Shown piece by piece: positions 25,897-34,021 of a stretch of 64,000 bases of DNA (positions within the stretch are counted from its first letter, which is position 1; each line of letters opens with the position of its first letter). The translations under genes and the position numbers were made by a program. The notes under the pieces are model-generated. The model was not told the origin of the DNA, ran no database searches, and saw nothing but the letters and a program-made list of their open reading frames with translations. This DNA is from Bordetella genomosp. 8 (GTDB lineage Bacteria > Pseudomonadota > Gammaproteobacteria > Burkholderiales > Burkholderiaceae_B): the NCBI RefSeq assembly GCF_002119685.1, contig NZ_CP021108.1:5394001-5458000 (forward strand), in the 5' to 3' direction.

Positions 25897-26883
25897 TCAG
25901 GGCAGGACATGGATGGCCTGCACCAGCCGCAGGTCATAGGCGTCGTTCACCTTGACCTTGGAGGTATCCAGCAAGCCGTACCGCACCAGGAAGTCATAAC
26001 TGGCCTGCGCGCGCGCCTGCGTGATGGTGCCGATCCCCTGGGTGGCGGCGTCCCCGCTCGTCACCAGCTGGGTCTCGCGCATCCGCGCCAGGCTGAAGGC
26101 GAGCTGCTCGTCGGTGATGTTGGGATTGGCTTTCTTGATCAGCGCGTTGCCCGGCGCCGGGTCGGCGAGATAGCGCTTCCAGCCTTCGGCGGTCGCGCGC
26201 AGGAAGGCCGAGATGTCCTTCGCACGCTTGGCCACCGTGTCTTCCATGCAGGTGACCGTGGACGCATACGCCGGATAGCCATGGTCGGCGAACATCAGGA
26301 CATTGGCCTTGACGCCGGCCTTCTGTACCGCGTACGGCTCCGAGGTGATATACGCCTGCTGCGCCGCGTTGCTGTCGGCGATGAAGGGCTGGATGTTGAA
26401 GGTGTACGGCCGCGCCTGCGCATCGGTCAGCCCGTACTTGGCCTTGAGCCACGGCCAGTAATTGCGATAGGCGCCGCCGCCGATCAGGATCGTCTTGCCC
26501 TTCAGGTCCTCGAAACGGGTCACGTCCTCGTGCGTGATCAAGGCCTGCGGGTCTTTCTGCAGCCACGCGGCGACGGTCACCACGGGCACGCCGCTGGCGC
26601 GCGTCTGCAGCATCTGCAGGTCGCTGGAACCCATCACGCAGTCCGCCTGGCCGCCCGCCATCATCTGCACGGTGTTGACCTGCGGCCCACCCATCTTGAT
26701 GGTGACGTTCAAGCCGGCCTTCTCGTAGAGGCCCTGTGCCAGCGCCTGGTACATGCCGCCGTGTTCCGCCTGCGCGTACCAGTTCGTCATGTAGGTGAAG
26801 TCCGCGGCCTGCGCCGCGCCCGACAGCGCGCACGCCGCCATGCCTATGCAGAGGCCGGAAAGAACGGGACGAAACTTGGACAT
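25897..26883 (-). CDS. ABC transporter substrate-binding protein, NMT1/SsuA type
   Basis: A 328-residue periplasmic protein with signal peptide MSKFRPVLSGLCIGMAACAL...GAAQA and an NMT1-like domain (FTYMTNWYAQAEHGGMYQALAQGLYEKAGL). This subfamily includes binding proteins for pyrimidine and thiamine precursors, hydantoins and sulfonates. GGGGAG precedes ATG 26883. With a RutR-type operator on the operon, a pyrimidine-like ligand is plausible but unproven. Confidence 0.9.
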   Translation of the reverse strand: MSKFRPVLSGLCIGMAACALSGAAQAADFTYMTNWYAQAEHGGMYQALAQGLYEKAGLNVTIKMGGPQVNTVQMMAGGQADCVMGSSDLQMLQTRASGVPVVTVAAWLQKDPQALITHEDVTRFEDLKGKTILIGGGAYRNYWPWLKAKYGLTDAQARPYTFNIQPFIADSNAAQQAYITSEPYAVQKAGVKANVLMFADHGYPAYASTVTCMEDTVAKRAKDISAFLRATAEGWKRYLADPAPGNALIKKANPNITDEQLAFSLARMRETQLVTSGDAATQGIGTITQARAQASYDFLVRYGLLDTSKVKVNDAYDLRLVQAIHVLP

Positions 26884-26904
26884 GACGGAGCTCCCCTTGT
26901 GGAT

Positions 26905-28191
26905 TCAATGGATGTGGTCCGCTGGCGTTCGCGGATGCGGTGCTTCGCGCGGCATGTCCGCGGAAACGGAAGAAACGAACACGCCGCGGCGCAGCACCAG
27001 GCGTGGCCAGGCGCGGGACGGAAAACCGGCCCGGTTGGAGGCAGGAAGAACGATGAGGTCCGCCGCGTCACCCGCGCGCAGCGGGGCGCCCGCGCCGGCG
27101 TCGAGCCAGTCGCGGCGGCAGACGGCTTGCGACCAATCGTCGTAAACGTCGCCCAGTTGCGCCGCGAGCGCGCCCAGGCCCAGCGCGTCCAGCGGGTCAT
27201 AGCTGCCGCTGGCGCAGAAGGGATCCTGCACGTTGTCGCTGGCGAGCAGCACGGGTATGCCTCGTTCGCGTGCCTCCTGCACCAGCGTCAGCCCGCGCAT
27301 GCGCGGCGTATGGCCGGTCCTCGCATCCTGCAACAGGAGGTTGGTGGCCGGCAGGCAGACCAGCCGGATGCCGGCGTCGGCGACGTCATCCAGGATGCGC
27401 AGGGCCTGGTCGCGCGGCATGGCCGCCAGGGCACAGGCATGTCCGCATACGATGCGCCCCCGCATGCCGGTTACGCTCGCCAGCCTGGCCACGGTGGACA
27501 GGCCCACGGCTTCCGGCGCCAGTTCTTCGTCCACGTGCAGGTCCAGGCGCAGCCCGGTATCGGCCGCGGCGCGCACCAGGTTCCCCAGCGCATCCGCCTG
27601 CCAATTGCTGGTGTGCACGAAAGCCCCCAGGCACGCGTGTTTCGCATCCCGTGCGATACGCCGTGCCAGACTCATGGCCTCGTCACGGCTTGCGTAGTAA
27701 GGCAGGGGTGCGAGGTTCACGCAATCGATGTCCATCCGGCCGCGCCATTGCTCCGCCAGCTCCAGCAGGACCGGCCAGGCCATGGGCACGCGTCCGGGCG
27801 GTTCGCGCCAGTCGCAATGGGTGCGCAGCCGGCCGACGCCGGCCTCCCAGGCCCATTGCAAACCCTGGCCGGCCCGTTCGCGCACGTCCGCCTCGGTCCA
27901 TACGGCCTGGTCATGCATCATCGCCTGGATCGCGTTCAACAGGCCGGGTTGCACGTCGCCCAGGCGGGCGCGGGTGAAGGTCTTGTCAAGGTGGGTGTGG
28001 GCGTCGACCAACGCGGGCAAGGCCAATGCCCCACCTGCTTGCCAGGCGCCATGCGGCGCGTGCGGCGCGCTCGGCAACAGGGCGGCGATACACCCGCCGG
28101 CGATGGAGATGTCGGTCAGCCCCGCGGCGTCGCGGGGCGCCTCCATCCAGGCGGGCAAGCGCAGGCCATGCAGGTAGGTGGGCATATTCAT
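26905..28191 (-). CDS. Amidohydrolase of the cytosine deaminase type
   Basis: A 428-residue metal-dependent hydrolase with a TIM-barrel amidohydrolase pattern: VDAHTHLDKTF (first metal motif), LDLHVDEE, CGHACAL and LASDNVQDPF, the order found in CodA and AtzC. It probably deaminates or hydrolyses a heterocyclic amide. Its ATG overlaps the ferredoxin-reductase stop (ATGA), showing translational coupling. Cytoplasmic. Confidence 0.88.
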   Translation of the reverse strand: MNMPTYLHGLRLPAWMEAPRDAAGLTDISIAGGCIAALLPSAPHAPHGAWQAGGALALPALVDAHTHLDKTFTRARLGDVQPGLLNAIQAMMHDQAVWTEADVRERAGQGLQWAWEAGVGRLRTHCDWREPPGRVPMAWPVLLELAEQWRGRMDIDCVNLAPLPYYASRDEAMSLARRIARDAKHACLGAFVHTSNWQADALGNLVRAAADTGLRLDLHVDEELAPEAVGLSTVARLASVTGMRGRIVCGHACALAAMPRDQALRILDDVADAGIRLVCLPATNLLLQDARTGHTPRMRGLTLVQEARERGIPVLLASDNVQDPFCASGSYDPLDALGLGALAAQLGDVYDDWSQAVCRRDWLDAGAGAPLRAGDAADLIVLPASNRAGFPSRAWPRLVLRRGVFVSSVSADMPREAPHPRTPADHIH

Positions 28192-29177
28192 AGATCGAGC
28201 ACCAGCGTGGGAGAGGCACACGTCGCGCAGCACAGCGCGACGTACTCGCGCCGTTCATCGGCATCGAGGCAACTGTCGTGGTGCTCGGGTCGGCCATCCA
28301 GATAGCGCGTGACGCATGAGCCGCACACGCCTTGTTCGCACACGGTGTCCAGCGCCACGCCGGCAAGATGCAGGGCATGCGCCAGGGTCTCGCCGGGCCC
28401 CACGGCAACGCTGCGTTGCTGCCGGGCCAGCACCAGTTCCACGGCGGAGCGGGCTTCGCCAGCCCCGCCGCTTGCGCCCGCGCCCGCGGACAGGACCGCG
28501 CCAAAGTGTTCGCTATGCAGTTGCGTATCGGACAGGTGGCCGCTGCTTGCCCGCACGGCCTGCATGAATCCTTCGGGGCCGCAGTAGTACACATGCCCGT
28601 CCTCCGGCACGTCGGCGAGCAAGCGCGGCAGATCCAGTTTCTGCGGCGCCGCGGGATCGTCGAAATGCAGCAGTACGGAATCGGCCCACGCCTGCCCGCG
28701 CCAATCCGCCGGCAGCGGCAGGTGCCGCTCGGACCGGCAGAACACCGCCAGCTGGAAACGCTGGCCGGTGCGATGCAGGACTCGCGCCATGGCGAGCAGC
28801 GGCGTCACGCCTATGCCGCCGCCCAGCAACAGCTGGCAGCTCGCATCGCTCGCCAACGCGAAATGATTGCGCGGAAGACTGGCTCGCAGACCAGCCCCCG
28901 GCCCCGCCTGGCGATGCATCGCCAGCGAACCGCCGCGCCCAAGGTCTTCCCGTTTGACGGCGATTTCGTAGCAGCCGCCGTGGTCCGGATCGCCGCACAG
29001 CGAATACGCGCGCGCCAGTCCGTCATCGAGCTTGAACGCCAGGTGGGCGCCCGCCTCCCATGGCGGCAGGGCGCCGCCGTCCTGGGCCGCCAGGCGATAG
29101 GCGCGTATCTCCGGCGTGAGGTCGGTGACCTCGCGCACGACCAGATTCAAGGGGTAGGCATCGGCGGAAACAGGCAT
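28188..29177 (-). CDS. Phthalate-dioxygenase-reductase-like ferredoxin oxidoreductase (VanB type)
   Basis: A 329-residue electron-transfer protein: flavin-binding barrel (ARAYSLCGDP), NAD domain (LLGGGIGVTPLLAMAR and YYCGPEGFM) and a C-terminal plant-type [2Fe-2S] domain (CEQGVCGSC with a downstream Cys in ALCCATC). Such reductases serve Rieske oxygenases, but no oxygenase alpha subunit is encoded in this operon or window. It is the first structural gene after the RutR-like operator. Confidence 0.9.
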   Translation of the reverse strand: MPVSADAYPLNLVVREVTDLTPEIRAYRLAAQDGGALPPWEAGAHLAFKLDDGLARAYSLCGDPDHGGCYEIAVKREDLGRGGSLAMHRQAGPGAGLRASLPRNHFALASDASCQLLLGGGIGVTPLLAMARVLHRTGQRFQLAVFCRSERHLPLPADWRGQAWADSVLLHFDDPAAPQKLDLPRLLADVPEDGHVYYCGPEGFMQAVRASSGHLSDTQLHSEHFGAVLSAGAGASGGAGEARSAVELVLARQQRSVAVGPGETLAHALHLAGVALDTVCEQGVCGSCVTRYLDGRPEHHDSCLDADERREYVALCCATCASPTLVLDL

Positions 29178-29187
29178 TGCTCAGTTT

Positions 29188-29216
29188 TTGACTAAATGGT
29201 TTGACCACTTGGTCAG
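29188..29216. promoter_or_regulatory. RutR-type operator with a degenerate second copy
   Basis: TTGACCACTTGGTCAG at 29201-29216 contains a perfect 14-base palindrome (TGACCA-CT-TGGTCA) and matches the known E. coli RutR consensus TTGACCA-NN-TGGTCAA at all but the last base. A weaker copy, TTGACTAAATGGTT, overlaps it from 29188. It lies between the TetR-family gene and the reductase gene, 24-39 bases before the reductase ATG. Confidence 0.82.
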
Positions 29217-29268
29217 AATAAGCAATACCTATGCCAGCTTTCTCCCCGGGAGCGACGCCAGACCCGCC

Positions 29269-29910
29269 TCAGTCATGCACCAAGCCGCAGCAGCGGAGCA
29301 CCATATCGGTGATGGACTGCACTATCGGCTCGCGGTCCATGGGCGCGCCCGGCGCGACGCCGAGCATGATGCGGACCTGGATGTCATAGTCCGCGTAGTG
29401 CTGGGTCATGCTCCAGATGTTGATGAGCAGCAGCCGTGGATCGGTGCGGCGGATCTGCCCGGCACGCATCCAGTTCTCGATCACGGCCACCTTCTGGTTG
29501 ATGGACGCCAGGGCAATGGGCCAATAGCGGCCCAGGTTGGGACCGCCGTCCAGCAGCTCTCGCGTGAAGATGCGCGACAGCGCGGCGAAGTCCAGGGAGT
29601 AGTCCACCTTCTTGCGGATGTACTGACGCAGCACGTCGGCCGGCTGGTCGGAATTCGGGTCCTCGAAGACGAAGCCCGCCGACCATCCATGCAGCACGTC
29701 CTGCAACAGCTCCTGGTACAGCGCTTCCTTGCTCACGATGTAGTAATGCAGCTGCGGCTTGGACAGCCCTGCCCGCGTCGCGATGTCCTGCGTGGACGTG
29801 CCGCGAAAGCCGTGTTGGTCGAACGCGGCGATCGCGGCCTCCCGTATGGCGGCCAGAATGCGCTCCCGGTTGGCGTTCTGGCGTTGAAGACGGGGCAAGG
29901 GCGTGGACAT
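29269..29910 (-). CDS. TetR-family regulator, RutR-like
   Basis: A 213-residue repressor. The N-terminal helix-turn-helix (ILAAIREAAIAAFDQHGFRGTSTQDIATRAGLSKPQLHYYIVSKEALY) is followed by a C-terminal ligand domain like that of RutR (YSLDFAALSRIFTRELLDGGPNLGRYW). It lies directly upstream of the RutR-type operator and is transcribed in the same direction as the ten-gene operon. It probably controls that operon and responds to the catabolic substrate, as RutR does to uracil or thymine. Confidence 0.9.
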   Translation of the reverse strand: MSTPLPRLQRQNANRERILAAIREAAIAAFDQHGFRGTSTQDIATRAGLSKPQLHYYIVSKEALYQELLQDVLHGWSAGFVFEDPNSDQPADVLRQYIRKKVDYSLDFAALSRIFTRELLDGGPNLGRYWPIALASINQKVAVIENWMRAGQIRRTDPRLLLINIWSMTQHYADYDIQVRIMLGVAPGAPMDREPIVQSITDMVLRCCGLVHD

Positions 29911-30039
29911 AAAGCGGACGATGGACGGGTGCGAAGGACGCCATGGTAGGCAGCTCCCCATGCTTGGCGCAAGCGCGTTTACCCCGGCAGGGCGGCTGCC
30001 GCCGCGCCGTCATCCAGCGGCCGAAGCATGGAGGAACCG

Positions 30040-30101
30040 TTTGCGCTAGATCAAGCTTCGGTCACCCGCGGATAACGCCCAGCGCTTCCCTGGCCCATAA
30101 T
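30040..30101 (+). promoter_or_regulatory. FNR/ANR-like box and class I-type promoter
   Basis: TTGCGCTAGATCAA at 30040-30053 matches the FNR consensus TTGAT-N4-ATCAA at eight of ten positions. CATAAT at 30096-30101 is a five-of-six -10 element; the start it implies puts the box centre at about -61.5, the spacing of class I FNR-activated promoters. No good -35 is seen, as expected for an activated promoter. The first gene starts at 30180. Confidence 0.6.
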
Positions 30102-30179
30102 CGGGACGCCGTACTCGCCGAGACGGCGCGACCGCTCCGGCGGCCGCCCTGGCCCGTTACCCGGCCCGGACGGGCATCC

Positions 30180-31061
30180 ATGGAAAGACTGATCCTTCCT
30201 CTTCCAGGCAATGAAGCATTCGCGACGCGGCTGGCCGCCTTGTGCCGCGCCGAACTGGGCGGGCTGGAGACGCGCCGCTTTCCCGATGGCGAAAGCTACG
30301 TGCGGCTGCACGGCGACCCGCGCGGACGCGTTGTGGACGTCGTCTGCACGCTGGCGCATCCGGACCCCGGCTTCCTGAGCCTGATCTTCGCCGCCGACGC
30401 GGCCCGCGACCTCGGCGCGGTCGAGGTGAATCTCGTCGCACCGTATCTCGCCTATATGCGGCAGGACAAGCGCTTCCAGCCGGGTGAAAGCGTCAGCTCG
30501 CTGTCCTTTGCCCGCCTGATATCGTCCACCTTCGACCGCCTGACCACTGTCGACCCCCACCTGCATCGCCACCCCGCGCTGTCGGCGCTATACACCATCC
30601 CCACCTCGACATTGCACGCCGCGCCATACCTGGCCGACTGGATCGCCGCCAATGTGCCGTCGCCGCTGGTCATCGGTCCCGACGAGGAAAGCGAACAATG
30701 GGCCGGGTCCATCGCCGCGCGTATCGGGGCGCCGCATGCCGTCCTGCGCAAGGTGCGCCACGGCGATCGCCAGGTCGATGTGGAAGCGCCCGATCTTTCC
30801 CGTTGGCTCGACCGCACGCCCGTGGTGGTCGACGACATCGCCTCGTCCGGCCGGACGCTGGTCGCCGCGGCGGCGAAGCTTGCGGGCATGAAGCCGGCGC
30901 AATGCGTCGTCGTGCATGCGCTATTCGCCGAAGACGCATGGGCACAGGTCTCACGCTGCTTCGAACGCGTCGTGTCGACCGACTCCGTACGCCATCCCAG
31001 CAACCGCATCGAAATCGGTCCGCTACTGGCCGACGCGCTCTTGCGCAACCTGCGCGATTGA
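30180..31061 (+). CDS. Ribose-phosphate pyrophosphokinase, divergent type
   Basis: A 293-residue PRPP synthase-family protein. RFPDGESYVRL, PYLAYMRQDKRFQPGESVSS and the PRPP loop VVVDDIASSGRTL are visible. It is shorter than the housekeeping Prs, and the usual DLHAxQIQGFF segment is replaced by DPHLHRHPALSAL, so it is a second, specialised type. It leads a three-gene cluster with a metallo-hydrolase and a phosphorylase-family enzyme, which suggests nucleotide or RNA salvage under low oxygen (inference). Confidence 0.88.
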   Translation: MERLILPLPGNEAFATRLAALCRAELGGLETRRFPDGESYVRLHGDPRGRVVDVVCTLAHPDPGFLSLIFAADAARDLGAVEVNLVAPYLAYMRQDKRFQPGESVSSLSFARLISSTFDRLTTVDPHLHRHPALSALYTIPTSTLHAAPYLADWIAANVPSPLVIGPDEESEQWAGSIAARIGAPHAVLRKVRHGDRQVDVEAPDLSRWLDRTPVVVDDIASSGRTLVAAAAKLAGMKPAQCVVVHALFAEDAWAQVSRCFERVVSTDSVRHPSNRIEIGPLLADALLRNLRD

Positions 31062-31107
31062 CCCATGTTCGCCAGTTCTTCCATTCCGACGATCTGAACA
31101 GGAAACC

Positions 31108-32466
31108 ATGCTCTCATTGACCTGCCTGGGCGGTGCCGGCACCGTCACCGGCTCCAAGCATCTGCTAAGCCACGACGATACCCACCTGCTGATCGACTGC
31201 GGCCTGTTCCAGGGCCTGAAGAACCTGCGCGAGCTCAACTGGCAAACCTTGCCGATTTCGCCTGCCGAGATCGACGCGGTCGTGCTGACCCATGCGCACC
31301 TCGACCACTGCGGCTACCTGCCGCGGCTGATGGTGGACGGTTTCAAGGGCAGGATCCATGCCACGCCCGCGACGCGGGACGTCGCCGAATTGATCCTGCT
31401 GGACAGCGCCAATCTGCAGGAGAAGGATGCGGATTTCGCCAACCGCAAGGGCTACTCCAAACACCAGCCGGCCCTGCCGCTGTACCGGGTGGTCGATGCA
31501 CAACGCACCATGGCCCGCTTCTCTAACGTCGCGCCGCATCAGCCATTCGCCTTGCCGCACGGCGCGCAACTCACTTTCCGCCGCGCCGGCCACATACTGG
31601 GCGCGTCGACCGCGCAGATCGATATCGCCGGCATGCGCGTGGCCTTCTCCGGCGATCTGGGCCGCTACGGCGACCCGGTCATGCACGACCCGGAACCCGT
31701 GCCGCGGGCCGACTATATCGTGATCGAATCCACCTACGGCAACCGGCGCCACGATACCGCCGATCCACTGGCCGCCCTGGGCAATATCATCGACCGCACC
31801 GTACAGCGCGGCGGCACCGTGGTCATCCCCGCCTTCGCGGTGGGCCGCGCGCAGACGCTGATTTATCTATTGTGGAAACTGCGCCAGGCCGGCGAGCTGC
31901 GCAACGTTCCGGTCTATCTGGACAGCCCCATGGCCACCAGCGCCACCGGGCTGCTGGACCGCCACGCCGGCGAACATAAACTGTCGCCGCGCGAATACGA
32001 GGCCGCCAGCGCCGCGGTGACGTACGTGCGCGACGTCGAGGAATCCAAGGCCCTGTCCGCCAACCGCTATCCCAAGGTGATCATCTCGGCCAGCGGCATG
32101 GCGACCGGCGGCCGCGTCTTGCATCACATTGCCGCCTTCGGTTCGGACCACCGCAGTACCCTGCTGTTCTCGGGCTTCCAGGCGGCCGGGACGCGCGGCC
32201 GCAAGCTGCTCGAAGGCGCCACGGAAACCAAGATCTTCGGAGACTGGCTGCCCATCAACGCCGAGGTTGCCGAACTGCCCATGTTGTCGGCACATGCCGA
32301 CAGCGACGAACTCATGCGCTGGCTGCGCGGCTTCCAGGAAGCGCCGCGACGGGTGTTCATCGTCCATGGCGAGCCGGAAGCCTCGGAGGCGCTGCGCGTA
32401 CGCATCGAGCGGGAGCTGAACTGGCACGCCACGGTGCCCCTGCAGGGACAGAGGTACGAACTGTGA
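31108..32466 (+). CDS. Beta-CASP metallo-beta-lactamase-fold nuclease-like protein
   Basis: A 452-residue protein with the metal motif HAHLDHCGYLP and the beta-CASP features STYGNRRHD, IISASGMATGGRVLHH and SAHADSDELMRWL near the end, followed by IVHGE. This is the CPSF73/Ysh1-like architecture of RNA endo- and exonucleases. AGGAAACC precedes the ATG. Its stop overlaps the GTG start of the next gene. A role in feeding nucleotides from RNA into the phosphorylase reaction is inferred from context. Confidence 0.9.
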   Translation: MLSLTCLGGAGTVTGSKHLLSHDDTHLLIDCGLFQGLKNLRELNWQTLPISPAEIDAVVLTHAHLDHCGYLPRLMVDGFKGRIHATPATRDVAELILLDSANLQEKDADFANRKGYSKHQPALPLYRVVDAQRTMARFSNVAPHQPFALPHGAQLTFRRAGHILGASTAQIDIAGMRVAFSGDLGRYGDPVMHDPEPVPRADYIVIESTYGNRRHDTADPLAALGNIIDRTVQRGGTVVIPAFAVGRAQTLIYLLWKLRQAGELRNVPVYLDSPMATSATGLLDRHAGEHKLSPREYEAASAAVTYVRDVEESKALSANRYPKVIISASGMATGGRVLHHIAAFGSDHRSTLLFSGFQAAGTRGRKLLEGATETKIFGDWLPINAEVAELPMLSAHADSDELMRWLRGFQEAPRRVFIVHGEPEASEALRVRIERELNWHATVPLQGQRYEL

Positions 32467-33980
32467 GCAGCATTCCGGCCCTGCAAACACCCGCCCTGCG
32501 CGCCACCCGCATGCATCTGCATGCGCAGCACCAACCCATCGCCGTTATGCGCGCCGACTGCCACGTCTGCCGGGCGGAAGGCCTGTCGTCCCGTTCACAG
32601 GTGCTGATCACATCGGGTGGCCGCGCGGTACAGGCAATGCTGTACCAGATCGATAGCGAACTGCTGGCGCCCGACGAAGTCGCGCTGTCCGAGGACGCAT
32701 GGGACGCGCTCGGCATCCGCGACGGCGACGGCGTGCGTGTCAGCCATGCGCCCGTGGTCGAATCCCTGGCCGGCGTCCGCCAACGCATCCACGGCCGCCG
32801 CTTGAGTGCGGCAGACCTTTCCGCCATCGTGCGCGACGTCGCGAGCGGCCGGTATACGGACGTCCAGCTGGCCGCCTTCCTGACGGCGACGGCCACGCTG
32901 CCCATGAGCATCGACGAAACCATCTTCCTGACACGCGCCATGGTGGAAGTCGGCGACCGCATGCACTGGCGCTCCCCTATCGTCGTGGACAAGCATTGCG
33001 TAGGCGGACTGCCCGGCAATCGCACCACGCCACTGGTGGTGGCCATCGCCGCCGCCAACGGACTGGTCATGCCCAAGACGTCCTCGCGGGCGATCACGTC
33101 GCCCGCCGGCACGGCCGATACCATGGAGACGCTGGCGCCGGTCGAACTGAGTCTCGAACAGCTGCAAAAAGTGGTGGAAACCGAAGGGGGCTGCATCGCC
33201 TGGGGCGGGGCGGTACGCCTGAGCCCCGCCGACGACATCTTCGTGCGCGTGGAGCGCGAGCTCGACATCGATACCGAAGGGCAGTTGATCGCCTCGGTGC
33301 TGTCGAAGAAAATCGCCGCGGGCGCGACTCACGTCGTGATCGACATCCCGATCGGTCCGACCGCCAAGATCCGCAGCCGTGAAGCCGCCGAACGCCTGGC
33401 CGCCCATCTGGGCCAGACCGCCGCGCACTTCGGCCTGGCGCTGCGCTGCCTGTACACCGACGGCAGCCAGCCCGTCGGCCGCGGCATCGGTCCGGCGCTG
33501 GAAGCACGCGACGTACTGGCCGTGCTGCGCAACGACGCGGACCAGCCGAGAGACCTGCGTGAACGCGCCGTGACGGTGGCCGGCGCCGTGCTCGAAATGG
33601 GCAACGCGGCCCAGCCGGGACTAGGCGCCGCGATGGCCATGCAGACACTGGACAGCGGCCGGGCCTGGGAGAAATTCGAGCGCATCTGCGCGGCCCAGGG
33701 CGGACTGCGCGAACCGCCCCGCGCCGCGCACGTGCAGCCCCTGCTTACCCTGCAGGCGGGCCGCGTCACCCACATCGACAACCGCAAACTGTCGCGGCTG
33801 GCCAAGCTGGCCGGCGCGCCGGAGCGGCCTGCCGCGGGCGTATCCCTGCAAGTACGGCTGGGCGACGAAGTCGCGCGCGGGCAGCCGTGGCTCTTCCTGC
33901 ATGCCGAGTCGCCCGGCGAACTGGCGTATGCGCTCGACTATGCACGTCACGCCGGCGATATCCTGACCATCGAGGCCTGA
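32463..33980 (+). CDS. Thymidine/AMP phosphorylase family protein (long form)
   Basis: A 505-residue phosphorylase. Compared with E. coli DeoA it has about 80 extra N-terminal residues, as in archaeal AMP phosphorylases. Active-site segments are visible: VDKHCVGGLPGNRTTP, MPKTSSRAITSPAGTADTMETL and ARDVLAVL. It starts at GTG 32463, overlapping the previous stop. The archaeal-like length suggests nucleotide rather than nucleoside phosphorolysis, giving ribose 1,5-bisphosphate. No RuBisCO or isomerase is present in the window. Confidence 0.87.
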   Translation: MSSIPALQTPALRATRMHLHAQHQPIAVMRADCHVCRAEGLSSRSQVLITSGGRAVQAMLYQIDSELLAPDEVALSEDAWDALGIRDGDGVRVSHAPVVESLAGVRQRIHGRRLSAADLSAIVRDVASGRYTDVQLAAFLTATATLPMSIDETIFLTRAMVEVGDRMHWRSPIVVDKHCVGGLPGNRTTPLVVAIAAANGLVMPKTSSRAITSPAGTADTMETLAPVELSLEQLQKVVETEGGCIAWGGAVRLSPADDIFVRVERELDIDTEGQLIASVLSKKIAAGATHVVIDIPIGPTAKIRSREAAERLAAHLGQTAAHFGLALRCLYTDGSQPVGRGIGPALEARDVLAVLRNDADQPRDLRERAVTVAGAVLEMGNAAQPGLGAAMAMQTLDSGRAWEKFERICAAQGGLREPPRAAHVQPLLTLQAGRVTHIDNRKLSRLAKLAGAPERPAAGVSLQVRLGDEVARGQPWLFLHAESPGELAYALDYARHAGDILTIEA

Positions 33981-34021
33981 GGACACCGATCGTCGGAACA
34001 GCATTCCTGGCACGCGGCGTC

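Noticed and set aside
25816..28305. Very long plus-strand open frame (829 codons) opposite the ABC transporter and amidohydrolase genes
   Set aside because: The minus strand carries three proteins with full family motifs. The plus-strand translation is Arg/Gly/His-rich and has no motif, so its length reflects codon bias only.
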